This document shows, piece after piece, positions 1 to 7,911 of a stretch of 29,842 bases of DNA (positions are counted from its first letter, which is position 1; each line of letters opens with the position of its first letter). Source of the DNA: Craurococcus roseus (GTDB taxonomy: Bacteria > Pseudomonadota > Alphaproteobacteria > Acetobacterales > Acetobacteraceae); the NCBI RefSeq assembly GCF_039523795.1, contig NZ_BAAAFZ010000069.1, forward strand, positions 1 through 29,842. Reading direction: 5' to 3'. Under the pieces are notes generated by a model. The model ran no database searches. It was not told the DNA's origin and saw nothing but the letters and a program-made list of their open reading frames with translations. Made by a program: the position numbers and the translations under genes.

Positions 1-456
1 CGCCGATCCGCCGCCGATCCGCCGCCGACCCTGCTCGCCGCGATCTACGACGCCGCCGCCGGCGGCGTGGAGGGCGCCTTGCCGGTGCCGCGCCCGTCCG
101 GGCGCGCCGCGCTGGCCTTGCACGCGGTGCCGCTCTCGGGGCGCGCCGGCCGGGAGGAGGCGCCCCGCCCTGGCGTGCTGCTGCTGTTGAGCGACCCCGA
201 GCGCGCCGCCCCGGACGCGGCGCTGCGGCACCGCCTCCGCGGGGTCTACCGCCTGACCGAAGCGGAGGCGGCGGTCGCCGCCCGCGCCGCGTGGGGCGTG
301 GGGCTGCCGGAGGTCGCGCAGTCGCTCGGGCTCTCCGTGGCCACCGCCCGCACACATGCGCAGCGGGTGTTCAGCAAGGCCGGCGTCCGCGGCCAAGCCG
401 AGCTGGCGCGTCAGGTCGAGCGCCTGGGCTTGCTGCGCGCGGGGCACGCGGAGTGA
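1..456 (+). CDS. LuxR-type HTH transcriptional regulator, C-terminal part
   Basis: Only the 3' part of the gene is inside the window. The reading frame is open from base 1 with no convincing start, so the gene begins upstream; the GTG at 67 is in frame but has no clear ribosome binding site. The last ~65 residues form a LuxR/GerE-type helix-turn-helix: LTEAEAAVA, then LPEVAQSLGLSVATARTH as the recognition region, then a helix ending RLGLL. The part before it (RPSGRAALALHAVPL and LLLLSDPE) looks like the end of a PAS-like or other sensory domain, as often seen in Rhodospirillales regulators with a C-terminal LuxR HTH. The signal it senses cannot be told. The gene converges on the cyclase gene, with only 34 bases between stops. 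Family assignment is secure for the HTH, weak for the rest. Confidence 0.8.
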   Translation, partial: RRSAADPPPTLLAAIYDAAAGGVEGALPVPRPSGRAALALHAVPLSGRAGREEAPRPGVLLLLSDPERAAPDAALRHRLRGVYRLTEAEAAVAARAAWGVGLPEVAQSLGLSVATARTHAQRVFSKAGVRGQAELARQVERLGLLRAGHAE

Positions 457-461
457 GCGGC

Positions 462-483
462 CGCGGGGACGCCGGCTCCCGCG
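462..483. terminator. GC hairpin between convergent genes
   Basis: A dyad CGCGGGG / TCCCGCG (six GC pairs plus one G-T) with an 8-base loop fills the 34-base gap between the LuxR-type gene and the cyclase gene, which converge. It could act on both strands. There is no T tract, so an intrinsic terminator is only a possibility in this GC-rich DNA. Confidence 0.3.
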
Positions 484-490
484 CCGCCGT

Positions 491-3400
491 TCAGGCGTCC
501 GGCGCCCGGCGGCGCGTCCCGTCCGGTTCGCCCCGCGGCGCGTGCTCGGGCCGGCGCGCGCCGAACTCCGCCCGCCGCCCGCCGCCGTACCCGTGCAGCC
601 TGAACGCCTCGGCGGCGCGGCGTTCCAGGTCTTGCAGGTGCGACAGCTCCGCGACGCGCGCCGCGACGGCGGGGTCGGGCCGCGACGGGCCGAGCAGGCG
701 CGACAGGTCGAGCAGGCACCAGAGCTCGAAGGCCGGCATGCCGCGTTTCCGCGCGCGGGCGGCGGCGTCGCGGAGCAGGGTCTCGGCCTCCTCCGCCCGC
801 CGCCCGCCGGCGTCGCGCGCGATCAACGCGCCGATCCGCATCGCTTCCGCCTCGAACCACAGCTCGCCGCCTTCGCGGACCATCCGCAGGGCGCGCGCGT
901 GGAGCGCTTCGGCTTCGGAAAGGCGGCCGGTGCGGCGCCGCGCGTCAGCCAGGCTGGCGATGTAGCGGACGAGCCCGACGTTGTTGTTGGCTGCGTCGAA
1001 GGCCGCGATGGCCTGCTCCATGACGGCGCTCCCCTGCGCCAGGTCGCCCTGGCGGCACAGCGCCCAGCCGAAATGCGCCTCGCCGTGGGTGCGGAGAAAG
1101 CCGAGGCGGTGCTGCTCCGACAGCGCGATCAGGCGGCGCGCTTCGCGCATCTGGGCCTCGGAGGCGCCGAGGTGGCCGAACAGCCAGCAGGCGTGGCCGA
1201 GCACCAGGCCGAGGGAATACGGGTGGCGCAGCGCTTCGGCGGACCGCATCGCGCCCAGCATGGCCCGGACCGCTTCGTCCACCTCGCCGAGGCAGAACAG
1301 GGCGATGCCCAGCAGCGCGGCGCCGTGGACCCGGGCGTCCTGTCCGAAGGTCGAGATGTCCACGAACTCCTGGTCCGGCGGGTGGAGGCCGAGCGAGAAC
1401 TCCAGCGACTCCCGCGCGCGCCGCGGCTCGCCCGAGGTGATCAGGGCCATGCCGAGGATGCGGTGGCCCACGACGCGGCCCGGCTCGTACCCCTTGCGCT
1501 CCGCGACGGAGACGAACAGCTCGGCCAGCGAGACCGCCTCGCGGATGCGGTGCCGCGCCAGGGAGATGGTGAACAGGCCGAACAGGAAGGGGAAGACCTG
1601 CTCCGTGGGCTCGCCGTCCATGCAGAGCTGCAGCCCGCGGCGGCAGCACGTGGCGAGCTCCGCGGACGACGTGCCGTGCAGCGCGGCGAGGGGGCCGATG
1701 AGCGACGCCTGCAGCTCGACCTCCAGCTGCCGGCGCAGCTCCGGCTCCGCCACGTGGTCTAGGAGCCGCAGCCCTTCGCGGATGTGCCCGACGGCTTCGG
1801 TGTGCGCCGAGCGGCGCGCCGCCGCGACGCCCGCCTCCAGCCACGCCCGGGCCGCGGCCGTGTGGTCGCCCGCGGCGGTGAGGTGGTGCGCGAGGATGCC
1901 GGGGAGCACCGGGCCCACGCTCTCGCCGCGGCGCAGCGCGTCGGCGATGCGGGCGTGCATCGCGCGCCGTTCGCTCCCGAGCATGGACTCGTAAGCCACG
2001 CGCTGGAGCAGGGCGTGGCGGAACTCGTACACGTCCTCCGCCCCGTCGCACCGGCGCCGCAGGATCTCCGCCTCCACCAGCGCGTCCAGCGCTTGCAGGA
2101 CGGCGGGCCGCGGCAGGCCGAGGAGGTTGGCGAGCGGGCCCGGCGCGAAGGCCCTGCCGGCGCAGGCCGCGGCCTGCACGATGCCCCGCGTATCGCCCAG
2201 CCGGTCGAGGCGCTCGGACAGCATCTCGGCCAGGGTGAGCGGCAGCGCGGCCGCTTCCCCGGGGCCCGCCGCGGTCCCCGCCCCGCCCTTCCCGGCGCTC
2301 TGGTCGATGAGCGACAGGGTGAGCTGCTCCGCGAAGAGCGGGATGCCGTCCGCGGCCTCGGCGGCGCGCAGCAGCGTCCCGTCCGGCAGCGCCCGGGCGC
2401 CGGGCACCGCGCGCGCCAGTTCGAGGCAGTCGGTCAGCGGCAAGGGCTCCAGGCGGATCGTTGCGTCCGCCCGGAGCAGGCCGGCGTTCTCGGACGGCGA
2501 CCGCAGGGTCAGCACGATGAGCAGCGGCTTCTCCGCGAAGCGCTCGGCGACGTGGGCGAGCAGCTCGGCCGAGGAGCGGTCGATCCAGTGGGCGTCCTCG
2601 ACCCAGAGCAGCGTCGGCTGGTCGCCCATACCGCGTTCGAAGAGCGAGGCGAGCAGGGCGAACTGCTTCTGCTTGATGAGGGGCGACGGCGCGGCGTCGG
2701 CGGCGTCCGGCCCGGCGCCGGGGAGGCCGAGCAGCCCGGCCGCGATGTCCACCTCCTCCTCCGCCGCCGCGCGGCCGAAGGCGTGCAGGAACTTGGCGAT
2801 CTTGGCGCGGCCGTGCGCCTTGGCCTCGTCCGCGGTCAAGCCGGTCCGCGACCAGAGCAGGCTGGCGGCGGGGTAGAGCGGCGTGTTGGCGAAGATCTCC
2901 AGGCAGTTCGCCTGCAACGTCCACGCGTCTTCGGCCTCCGCCCGCTCGCAGAGTTCCGCCACCAGCCGCGTCTTGCCCACGCCGGCCTCGCCTAGGATGT
3001 GCACGACCTTGCACCCGGCGCGGCGCTCGGCGAGCTCGCGCCATTGGCCGAGCAGCTCGCGCAGCGGCGCGTCGCGGCCCACCAAGCGGGTGGCGCCGCG
3101 CCGGGAACGGTTCCAGCCCCGGTCGGCGCCCGGCCGCGCCCGCAGGACGCGATGCACGAACACGACGCGGGAAAGGCCGCGTACTGTCCACGGGCCGAGC
3201 GGCTCGGTTTCGAACACGCCCTCCACCAGTTCAAGCGTCTCGCGGCTCACCACCACGGAGCCGTTCGGCGCCCCGGCCTGCAGGCGGGCCGCGAGGTTGA
3301 TGGCCTCGCCGACCGCGCCGTGCCCGCCGGTGGCGGCTTCGGCGGGGTCCGGCCCGATCACCACCAAGCCGGTGTGCAGGCCGACCCGGGCGCACATAGG

Positions 3401-3706
3401 CGGGCGGGCGGGACCGCGTTGCGCCGCATGGCCGCCCAGGGCCGGCACGCGCTCGACCAGTTCCAACGCCGCCCGTATGCCGCGCTCGGCGTCCGTTTCG
3501 TGGGCAGCCGGGTAGCCGAAGAAGGCGAGCACGCCGTCGCCCTGGAAAGAGGCCAAGAAGCCGCCCCAGCGCTCGATGACGTCCGCCGCGAGCCGTTGGT
3601 AGCGCGCCTGGATGTCCCGGAGGTCCTCGACGTCCAGCCGCTCCGAGAGCGCCGTGTAGCCGGCGAGGTCGCAGAACAGGATCGTGGCGTACCGGCGCTC
3701 GACCAT
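491..3706 (-). CDS. class III nucleotide cyclase-AAA ATPase-TPR-like signalling protein
   Basis: Predicted 1071-aa soluble protein. Residues 1-190 are a class III adenylate/guanylate cyclase domain: the two metal-binding aspartates are present (FCDLAGYT, D13; QGDGVLAFFGYP, D57), as are the N137/R141 of GEAINLAARL that stabilise the transition state. The lysine normally found three residues before the GD pair, which recognises adenine, is serine (S53 in ASFQGD). Residues ~205-500 are an AAA/NACHT-like ATPase opening with LVGRDAPL, with Walker A GEAGVGKT (239-246) and Walker B LLWVEDAHWID (366-376). The rest is alpha-helical, alanine-rich and TPR-like. No C-terminal LuxR HTH is present. The ATG at 3706 is chosen because the cyclase motif starts right after it; the SD is weak. 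It lies 104 bases downstream of the Crp-type gene on the same strand. Product (cAMP, cGMP or none) is undecided. Confidence 0.88.
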   Translation of the reverse strand: MVERRYATILFCDLAGYTALSERLDVEDLRDIQARYQRLAADVIERWGGFLASFQGDGVLAFFGYPAAHETDAERGIRAALELVERVPALGGHAAQRGPARPPMCARVGLHTGLVVIGPDPAEAATGGHGAVGEAINLAARLQAGAPNGSVVVSRETLELVEGVFETEPLGPWTVRGLSRVVFVHRVLRARPGADRGWNRSRRGATRLVGRDAPLRELLGQWRELAERRAGCKVVHILGEAGVGKTRLVAELCERAEAEDAWTLQANCLEIFANTPLYPAASLLWSRTGLTADEAKAHGRAKIAKFLHAFGRAAAEEEVDIAAGLLGLPGAGPDAADAAPSPLIKQKQFALLASLFERGMGDQPTLLWVEDAHWIDRSSAELLAHVAERFAEKPLLIVLTLRSPSENAGLLRADATIRLEPLPLTDCLELARAVPGARALPDGTLLRAAEAADGIPLFAEQLTLSLIDQSAGKGGAGTAAGPGEAAALPLTLAEMLSERLDRLGDTRGIVQAAACAGRAFAPGPLANLLGLPRPAVLQALDALVEAEILRRRCDGAEDVYEFRHALLQRVAYESMLGSERRAMHARIADALRRGESVGPVLPGILAHHLTAAGDHTAAARAWLEAGVAAARRSAHTEAVGHIREGLRLLDHVAEPELRRQLEVELQASLIGPLAALHGTSSAELATCCRRGLQLCMDGEPTEQVFPFLFGLFTISLARHRIREAVSLAELFVSVAERKGYEPGRVVGHRILGMALITSGEPRRARESLEFSLGLHPPDQEFVDISTFGQDARVHGAALLGIALFCLGEVDEAVRAMLGAMRSAEALRHPYSLGLVLGHACWLFGHLGASEAQMREARRLIALSEQHRLGFLRTHGEAHFGWALCRQGDLAQGSAVMEQAIAAFDAANNNVGLVRYIASLADARRRTGRLSEAEALHARALRMVREGGELWFEAEAMRIGALIARDAGGRRAEEAETLLRDAAARARKRGMPAFELWCLLDLSRLLGPSRPDPAVAARVAELSHLQDLERRAAEAFRLHGYGGGRRAEFGARRPEHAPRGEPDGTRRRAPDA

Positions 3707-3810
3707 GGAATGCGTGGCCCCGACGACGCGTGCGCGCCCGGCGCCATGATGGCGCCGGGTCGCCGGCCTGTCCACGCTCCGTTCGCCGGTGAGCAGCGGC
3801 CCCGTCCCGT

Positions 3811-4611
3811 TCAGCCCGGTCCGCGCAGGCGCGTTTCGATCTCGGTCTGCAGCGCGTCCGGGCGGTGCAGGACGATGGCGCGCCGGCCGACCGTCAACAG
3901 GCCGGAGCGGGCCATCTCCGCCATCTCCCGCGACACCGTCTCGCGGCGCGTGCCGATGCGGGCGGCGAGCACGTGCTGCTGCGGCGGCGGGCTCAACGCG
4001 CGTTCGCCGCCGCCGCGGTCGCGCGACAAGCGGAGCAGTTCGGCCATCAGCCGCTGGCGCACCGGCAGGGCCATGAATTCGAGCAGCCTTTCGTCCTTGG
4101 CCCGCAGGCGCGACGCCAGCAGGCGCAGCAGCCGCCGCGCGGCGACCGGCGAGGCCAGCGCGGCGTCCATGAAGGCCGGCCCCGGCACCGCGCAGACGCG
4201 CGTGCGCTGGAGCGCGGTGACGTTGGCGGAGCGCGGGACGCCGTCGATCGCCGCCAACTCGCCGAAGAAGCTGCCCGCGCCGAGGTCGTTCAGGATCGCC
4301 TCGTAGCCGAGCGCCGTGCGCACCACGACGCGCACGGCGCCCTCGGCCACGAAGAACACCTCGTCCGTAGGATCGCCGGAGTCCACCACCACCTCGCCCG
4401 GCGCGTAGACTTGCCACCGGGCCCGCGCGGCGAGCGCGGCCAACGCCTCGTCCGGCACGCCGGCGAAGAAGGGCAGTTGGCGCAGCGAGGAAAGGCTGGC
4501 GATGCCCGTCGGCGGAGCCGCCGCTGGCGGCGGCGGCGCCGTTTGGCCGACCGGTCGATGCTGCTGCGTCCCGGGCCGGTCGCCGCGTGCCTGGAGGGTG
4601 GTGCTCGACAT
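3811..4611 (-). CDS. Crp/Fnr family cyclic-nucleotide-binding transcriptional regulator
   Basis: 266 aa. After a ~40-residue proline/glutamine-rich leader comes a cyclic-nucleotide-binding domain (about residues 44-155). Its phosphate-binding cassette is intact and looks like that of protein kinase A: FGELAAIDGVPRSANV, with E118, R127 and S128. This contrasts with FNR-type members, and no cysteine cluster is present, so ligand is more likely cAMP or cGMP than an Fe-S cluster or heme. A long dimerisation helix follows, then a Crp-type winged HTH (QQHVLAARIGTRRETVSREM, residues 211-230). The start is the ATG at 4611, preceded by GAGGA with 7-base spacing; an in-frame ATG at 4722 exists but would add a nonconserved leader. 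It is followed by the cyclase gene on the same strand, suggesting a signal-making and signal-reading pair, though this is inference. Confidence 0.9.
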   Translation of the reverse strand: MSSTTLQARGDRPGTQQHRPVGQTAPPPPAAAPPTGIASLSSLRQLPFFAGVPDEALAALAARARWQVYAPGEVVVDSGDPTDEVFFVAEGAVRVVVRTALGYEAILNDLGAGSFFGELAAIDGVPRSANVTALQRTRVCAVPGPAFMDAALASPVAARRLLRLLASRLRAKDERLLEFMALPVRQRLMAELLRLSRDRGGGERALSPPPQQHVLAARIGTRRETVSREMAEMARSGLLTVGRRAIVLHRPDALQTEIETRLRGPG

Positions 4612-4720
4612 GGGCGGGTCCTCGGATTCCGAATGCATTCCACCACTTGCAAGGCGCGAAAGCATGTGCGCTGCGTCACTCCATGCCTCAATCTCGCCTT
4701 TGTGATGACAACAATGAGAC

Positions 4721-4750
4721 AATATTCCGTAGCCGGAGCTTGAAATTCAA
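4721..4750 (-). promoter_or_regulatory. candidate promoter of the Crp-type regulator
   Basis: In an unusually AT-rich stretch, the minus strand reads TTGAAT, 18 bases, AATATT, a plausible sigma-70 type -35/-10 pair about 110 bases upstream of the regulator start. Just downstream lies an imperfect dyad TTGT-GATG-ACAA (4700-4711), which could be an operator for self-regulation. It is not a match to the full CRP (TGTGA-N6-TCACA) or FNR (TTGAT-N4-ATCAA) sites. Confidence 0.3.
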
Positions 4751-4857
4751 CGCGTGAGCCGGGGCACAGCTTGGTGCCGCGGCGGACGGCATCCTCCCGG
4801 CATCGACGCGAACCGGGCCTCGTCCGGGGGCGTCCCGATCCTCTCCGGGAGACCGCC

Positions 4858-5028
4858 ATGCCCCTCCGCACCCCCCTGCGCCATGAAAACAGCGCCCGCC
4901 ACCGCCGCGCCGCGCCGGCCGCCCCCAGGGGCCTGTCCTGCCGCTTCCGCGCCGCGGCGGGCGCGCTCCGCCGCTGGTGGGCGGAAGAGCGGCACTACCG
5001 GCCGGAGCGCCACTACATGCGCGGCTGA
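4858..5028 (+). CDS. small basic hypothetical protein
   Basis: A 56-aa reading frame from ATG 4858, preceded by GGGAG at a usable distance. The product is strongly basic, arginine-rich, and ends with an aromatic-charged segment (RRWWAEERHYRPERHYMRG) that does not look like random GC-rich translation. It has no signal peptide or membrane segment and no recognised domain. It sits alone between the divergent Crp-type gene and the patatin-like gene. No function can be given. It might be a spurious frame; the choice rests on the start signal and composition of the C-terminus. Confidence 0.4.
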   Translation: MPLRTPLRHENSARHRRAAPAAPRGLSCRFRAAAGALRRWWAEERHYRPERHYMRG

Positions 5029-5162
5029 AAGGCCCCCCGGAGCCTGGCGTCCAACTCCGCAGTGACCGATCGCACAGTCCGGGCGCCCGCCGCCAGGATA
5101 GCGTGTCCCGGTGCTGAAACGTTCCTGGCCGAACCGGCCGGCGCGGGAGGGAAGGGGGCAGG

Positions 5163-6929
5163 ATGCCCGAGGCCGACACGGGATTCGACGCGGCTGCGAC
5201 AGAGGCGCGGCTGCGCCTGCCCTTGGTCCCGCGCGAAGACGGCGTTTTCCGGTTGGGCTTGGTGCTCAACGGCACCGTCTCGGCGGGCGCCTGGACGGCG
5301 GGCGCGCTCGACTTCCTTGTCGAGGCGCTGGACCTCTGGGAAGACAAGAAGCGCGAGGACCGCGAGCGCGGCGACGGGCGCCCGACCGTGCCCGACCACG
5401 AAATGCGCCTCGGCGTGGTCGGCGGGGCGTCGGGCGGCGGCGTTTGCGCGGCGCTGCTCGCGCGCGCGGCCGGCTGGGACTTCCCCCACGCGACTGATGC
5501 CGGCGCCAAGTCCAACCGGTCCAACCCCTTCTGGCGCGCGTGGGTGGAAGAACTCGACATGGCGCGGATGCTGGACCCGTCCGACCTGTCCGCCCCCGGG
5601 TCGGTGCCGGCGTCGCTGTTGTCGGGCGCCGCGGTGGAGGCCGCGGCCGGTGTTGTCCTCGGGTGGCCGAACGGGGACATGCGGCCGCGCCGCCGCGCCT
5701 GGCTGGCCGACCCGCTCCGCGTCGCCCTCACCCTGACCAACCTGCGCGGCGTCCCGTACCGCATCGACTTCGGCCCAGACGGCGCCGGGCGCTCCCGGTC
5801 AAGCCACTACGTGGACCACGCCGACCACGCCCTCTTCGCCTTCCCCACCGGCGAAGGCGGCGGCGCGGACGGCGCCCCCGGCCTGCGCGGCGACGAGTGC
5901 CCGGTCCTCGGCCCCGCGGACTGGGAGCGCTTCTCGGAATTCACCAAGGCCACGTCCGCCTTCCCTGGCTGTTTCCCGGCCCGGCGCCTCCGCCGCCCCG
6001 TCGCCGACTACGATTGGCGCGGCGTCGTGCTGCCGGGCGAAAAGGGGCAGCCGCCGCGCATCGCGCTGCGCCGGCCGGCCTGGGACGCGCTCGATCCGCC
6101 GGTGCGGCGCGACCTTCCCTACGGCTTCGATTGTGTGGACGGAGGCGCGCTGAACAACCAGCCTGTGGAACTGGTGCGGACGGCGTTGTCCGGGCTCGGC
6201 GGTTCCAACCCGCGCGACCCGAAGGAGGCTGACGCCGCCGTGCTGCTGCTCGATCCCTGCGCCGCGGTGCCGCGCTGCGACCCGCCGCCGCCCGTGGAGC
6301 GCGACATGCTGGGCGTGCTGGGCGGGCTCGCCGCCGCCTGGATGGACCAGGGGCGCTTCGCCACCTCCGACCTCCTGCTGGCGTTGGACCCCGATGTGTC
6401 CAGCCGCTTCCTCCTCACCGCCCGGCGGGAACGCGACGGGAAGCAGCGCCACGGCGGCGCGGCGTTGGCGACCGGCGGCATGGGCGCCTTCCTGGGCTTC
6501 TTCGGCCGCGAGCTGCGCGTCCACGACTACCTGATGGGCCGCGAGAACTGCCGCTACTTCCTGATGCACGACTTCGTGCTGCACGAGGACAACCCGGTGT
6601 TCCGCGGCTTCGCCGCGCGCCACCCCGGCGTGGCGGAGGAATACCGCCCTTGCCCCGGCCACGGCGACTGGCTGCCGATCGTGCCGGTCGCGGAGCACCT
6701 GCGCGTGCCGCGGCTGCTGCCGCCTTGGCCGCGCGCGGCGGTCGACCCCGCGAACCTGTCCGAGCCGCTGGAAGAGCGCTTCGGGCTGCTGCTGCGCCGC
6801 CTGCTCGACCACCACGGGGTGGACATCCCGCTGGACGGGCTGCTGGTGGACTGGATCGCCGCGCGCAAGCTGGCGCGCGCGATGGAAGCGCGCTTGCGCG
6901 AAGCGCTGGAGAGCGGGGCGTTGAATTAG
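5163..6929 (+). CDS. divergent patatin-like phospholipase/hydrolase
   Basis: 588 aa, no signal peptide or obvious membrane segment, so probably cytoplasmic or peripheral. It has the patatin layout of a Ser-Asp catalytic dyad: nucleophile elbow GGASGGG with S90, and DGGALNNQP with D326. The oxyanion-hole region near residues 33-47 reads LVLNGTVSAGAWTAG in place of the common glycine-arginine-rich loop. This variant resembles the large patatin-like proteins in which the loop begins with NGGVS. The length is about twice that of minimal bacterial patatins; the extra C-terminal half (HDFVLHEDN, RLLPPWPRAAVDP) has no domain I recognise. The likely activity is hydrolysis of a lipid acyl ester, unproven. 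Start ATG 5163 follows GGGAAGGGGGCAGG. The gene ends 28 bases from the convergent barrel gene, with a hairpin between. Confidence 0.85.
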   Translation: MPEADTGFDAAATEARLRLPLVPREDGVFRLGLVLNGTVSAGAWTAGALDFLVEALDLWEDKKREDRERGDGRPTVPDHEMRLGVVGGASGGGVCAALLARAAGWDFPHATDAGAKSNRSNPFWRAWVEELDMARMLDPSDLSAPGSVPASLLSGAAVEAAAGVVLGWPNGDMRPRRRAWLADPLRVALTLTNLRGVPYRIDFGPDGAGRSRSSHYVDHADHALFAFPTGEGGGADGAPGLRGDECPVLGPADWERFSEFTKATSAFPGCFPARRLRRPVADYDWRGVVLPGEKGQPPRIALRRPAWDALDPPVRRDLPYGFDCVDGGALNNQPVELVRTALSGLGGSNPRDPKEADAAVLLLDPCAAVPRCDPPPPVERDMLGVLGGLAAAWMDQGRFATSDLLLALDPDVSSRFLLTARRERDGKQRHGGAALATGGMGAFLGFFGRELRVHDYLMGRENCRYFLMHDFVLHEDNPVFRGFAARHPGVAEEYRPCPGHGDWLPIVPVAEHLRVPRLLPPWPRAAVDPANLSEPLEERFGLLLRRLLDHHGVDIPLDGLLVDWIAARKLARAMEARLREALESGALN

Positions 6930-6945
6930 GGCCGACGTCCGGCCC
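6929..6945. terminator. hairpin between convergent genes
   Basis: A perfect dyad GGGCCG-ACGTC-CGGCCC overlaps the last base of the patatin-like stop codon and lies 12 bases before the end of the convergent barrel gene. It could end transcription from both sides. It lacks a T tract on either strand. Confidence 0.4.
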
Positions 6946-6957
6946 AACCGCACCCCA

Positions 6958-7821
6958 TCAGCGCCCGCCCACTCCGAACGCCCATTGCAGGGCGAAGGCG
7001 AGTTCGAAGCGCGGCGAGTCCCGGTTGGTCCCGACGCCCCCGGCCAGACCGAGCACCGTTCGCCCGTTGGGCAAGCGGTGGCGGATGCCTACCTGGACCA
7101 AGCTGAAATCCCGCTGCCCGCGCTCCTGCTGCTCCCTCGCGTAGGTGGCTACCAGCGCCGTGTCGTGCCTGACCGCCTGCCCGATAGAAGCGTTGACGAA
7201 GACGCGGTTCGGCCGCTCGCTCGGCAGCGGATCGATGCGCGCCACCCAACCCAGGTTCAGGTTGACGCCGAGCTGCAGCCCCCCGTCGCGCGCGAAGGTC
7301 TTGCCGAACAGCGCGGCGAGGTCGGCCTCATAGGCCGGCCTGCCGGGCCCGTAGATCATCCGCGCCCGCCCTTGGAAGGCGGCGGCCGGCACGGCGCCGT
7401 GCTCTTCGGCGAGCTGGTACAGCGCGCCGAGCACCGTCGCGCCGCCCCAGTTCGGCCCTTGGCTGCCGTCGTCGGCCGCGCCGGTCCTATCGGTGGCGAA
7501 GCCGAGCCTGCGGCGCACGTCGAGGTTGCCGTAATCGCCGATCTGGCCGAAGCGGAGCGAGAGCCTCCGCGCCACGCCGACCTCCAACTCCGTATCGATC
7601 CCCGCCGTGTTGCGGACGCGCCCGCGGCGCGAACGCGCGTAGGACCCGACGACGGCCAACTCGGCCTCGCCGGGCGGGGCGGCGATGGGGTCGGTGATCT
7701 CGAAGGGGTCGTCGGCCAGCGTGATCGGCTCTTCCTGGGCCGCCGCGCGCGGGGCGGCGGACAGGAGCAGCGGCGGCGTCAACAGGAAAGCGGCGAAGGC
7801 GGGCTGCAGAAGGCGGGGCAC
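6958..7821 (-). CDS. secreted outer-membrane-like protein (Phenol_MetA_deg/transporter-like)
   Basis: 287 aa from GTG 7821, which is preceded by TAAGGA with 7-base spacing; this fits better than any upstream in-frame start. Residues 1-29 are a signal peptide (hydrophobic FAAFLLTPPLLLSAA, then RAAAQ|EEP). The mature part is rich in alternating hydrophobic/polar strands such as ELAVVGSYARSRRG, LGVNLNLGWVA and VFVNASIGQAV, and ends LAFALQWAFGVGGR. This is the pattern of outer-membrane beta-barrels of the MetA/transporter-like group, which often carry names without proven function. It follows the first barrel gene by 90 bases on the same strand and may share its transcript. The ligand is unknown. 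Assignment to an exact family is tentative. Confidence 0.7.
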   Translation of the reverse strand: MPRLLQPAFAAFLLTPPLLLSAAPRAAAQEEPITLADDPFEITDPIAAPPGEAELAVVGSYARSRRGRVRNTAGIDTELEVGVARRLSLRFGQIGDYGNLDVRRRLGFATDRTGAADDGSQGPNWGGATVLGALYQLAEEHGAVPAAAFQGRARMIYGPGRPAYEADLAALFGKTFARDGGLQLGVNLNLGWVARIDPLPSERPNRVFVNASIGQAVRHDTALVATYAREQQERGQRDFSLVQVGIRHRLPNGRTVLGLAGGVGTNRDSPRFELAFALQWAFGVGGR

Positions 7822-7911
7822 CGGGCCATCCTTACGGCGACTCCGGCGGCGCACCAAACGCGCGCTGCCGCCGTCCAACCGCGAACTCTCCGACCCGCGG
7901 CGCGGCGGGCG

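Noticed and set aside
3707..4417. In-frame extension of the cyclase upstream of its ATG at 3706
   Set aside because: It runs through the Crp-type gene in another frame and codes Arg/Ala-rich noise; the cyclase motif starts right at 3706.
4700..4711. TTGT-GATG-ACAA as a CRP or FNR binding site
   Set aside because: Only outer bases are symmetrical; it lacks the full TGTGA-N6-TCACA or TTGAT-N4-ATCAA pattern. Kept only as a possible unnamed operator.
5799..6953. 384-codon open frame antisense to the patatin-like gene
   Set aside because: No motif, biased composition, and fully opposite a gene with clear catalytic motifs and a good ribosome site.
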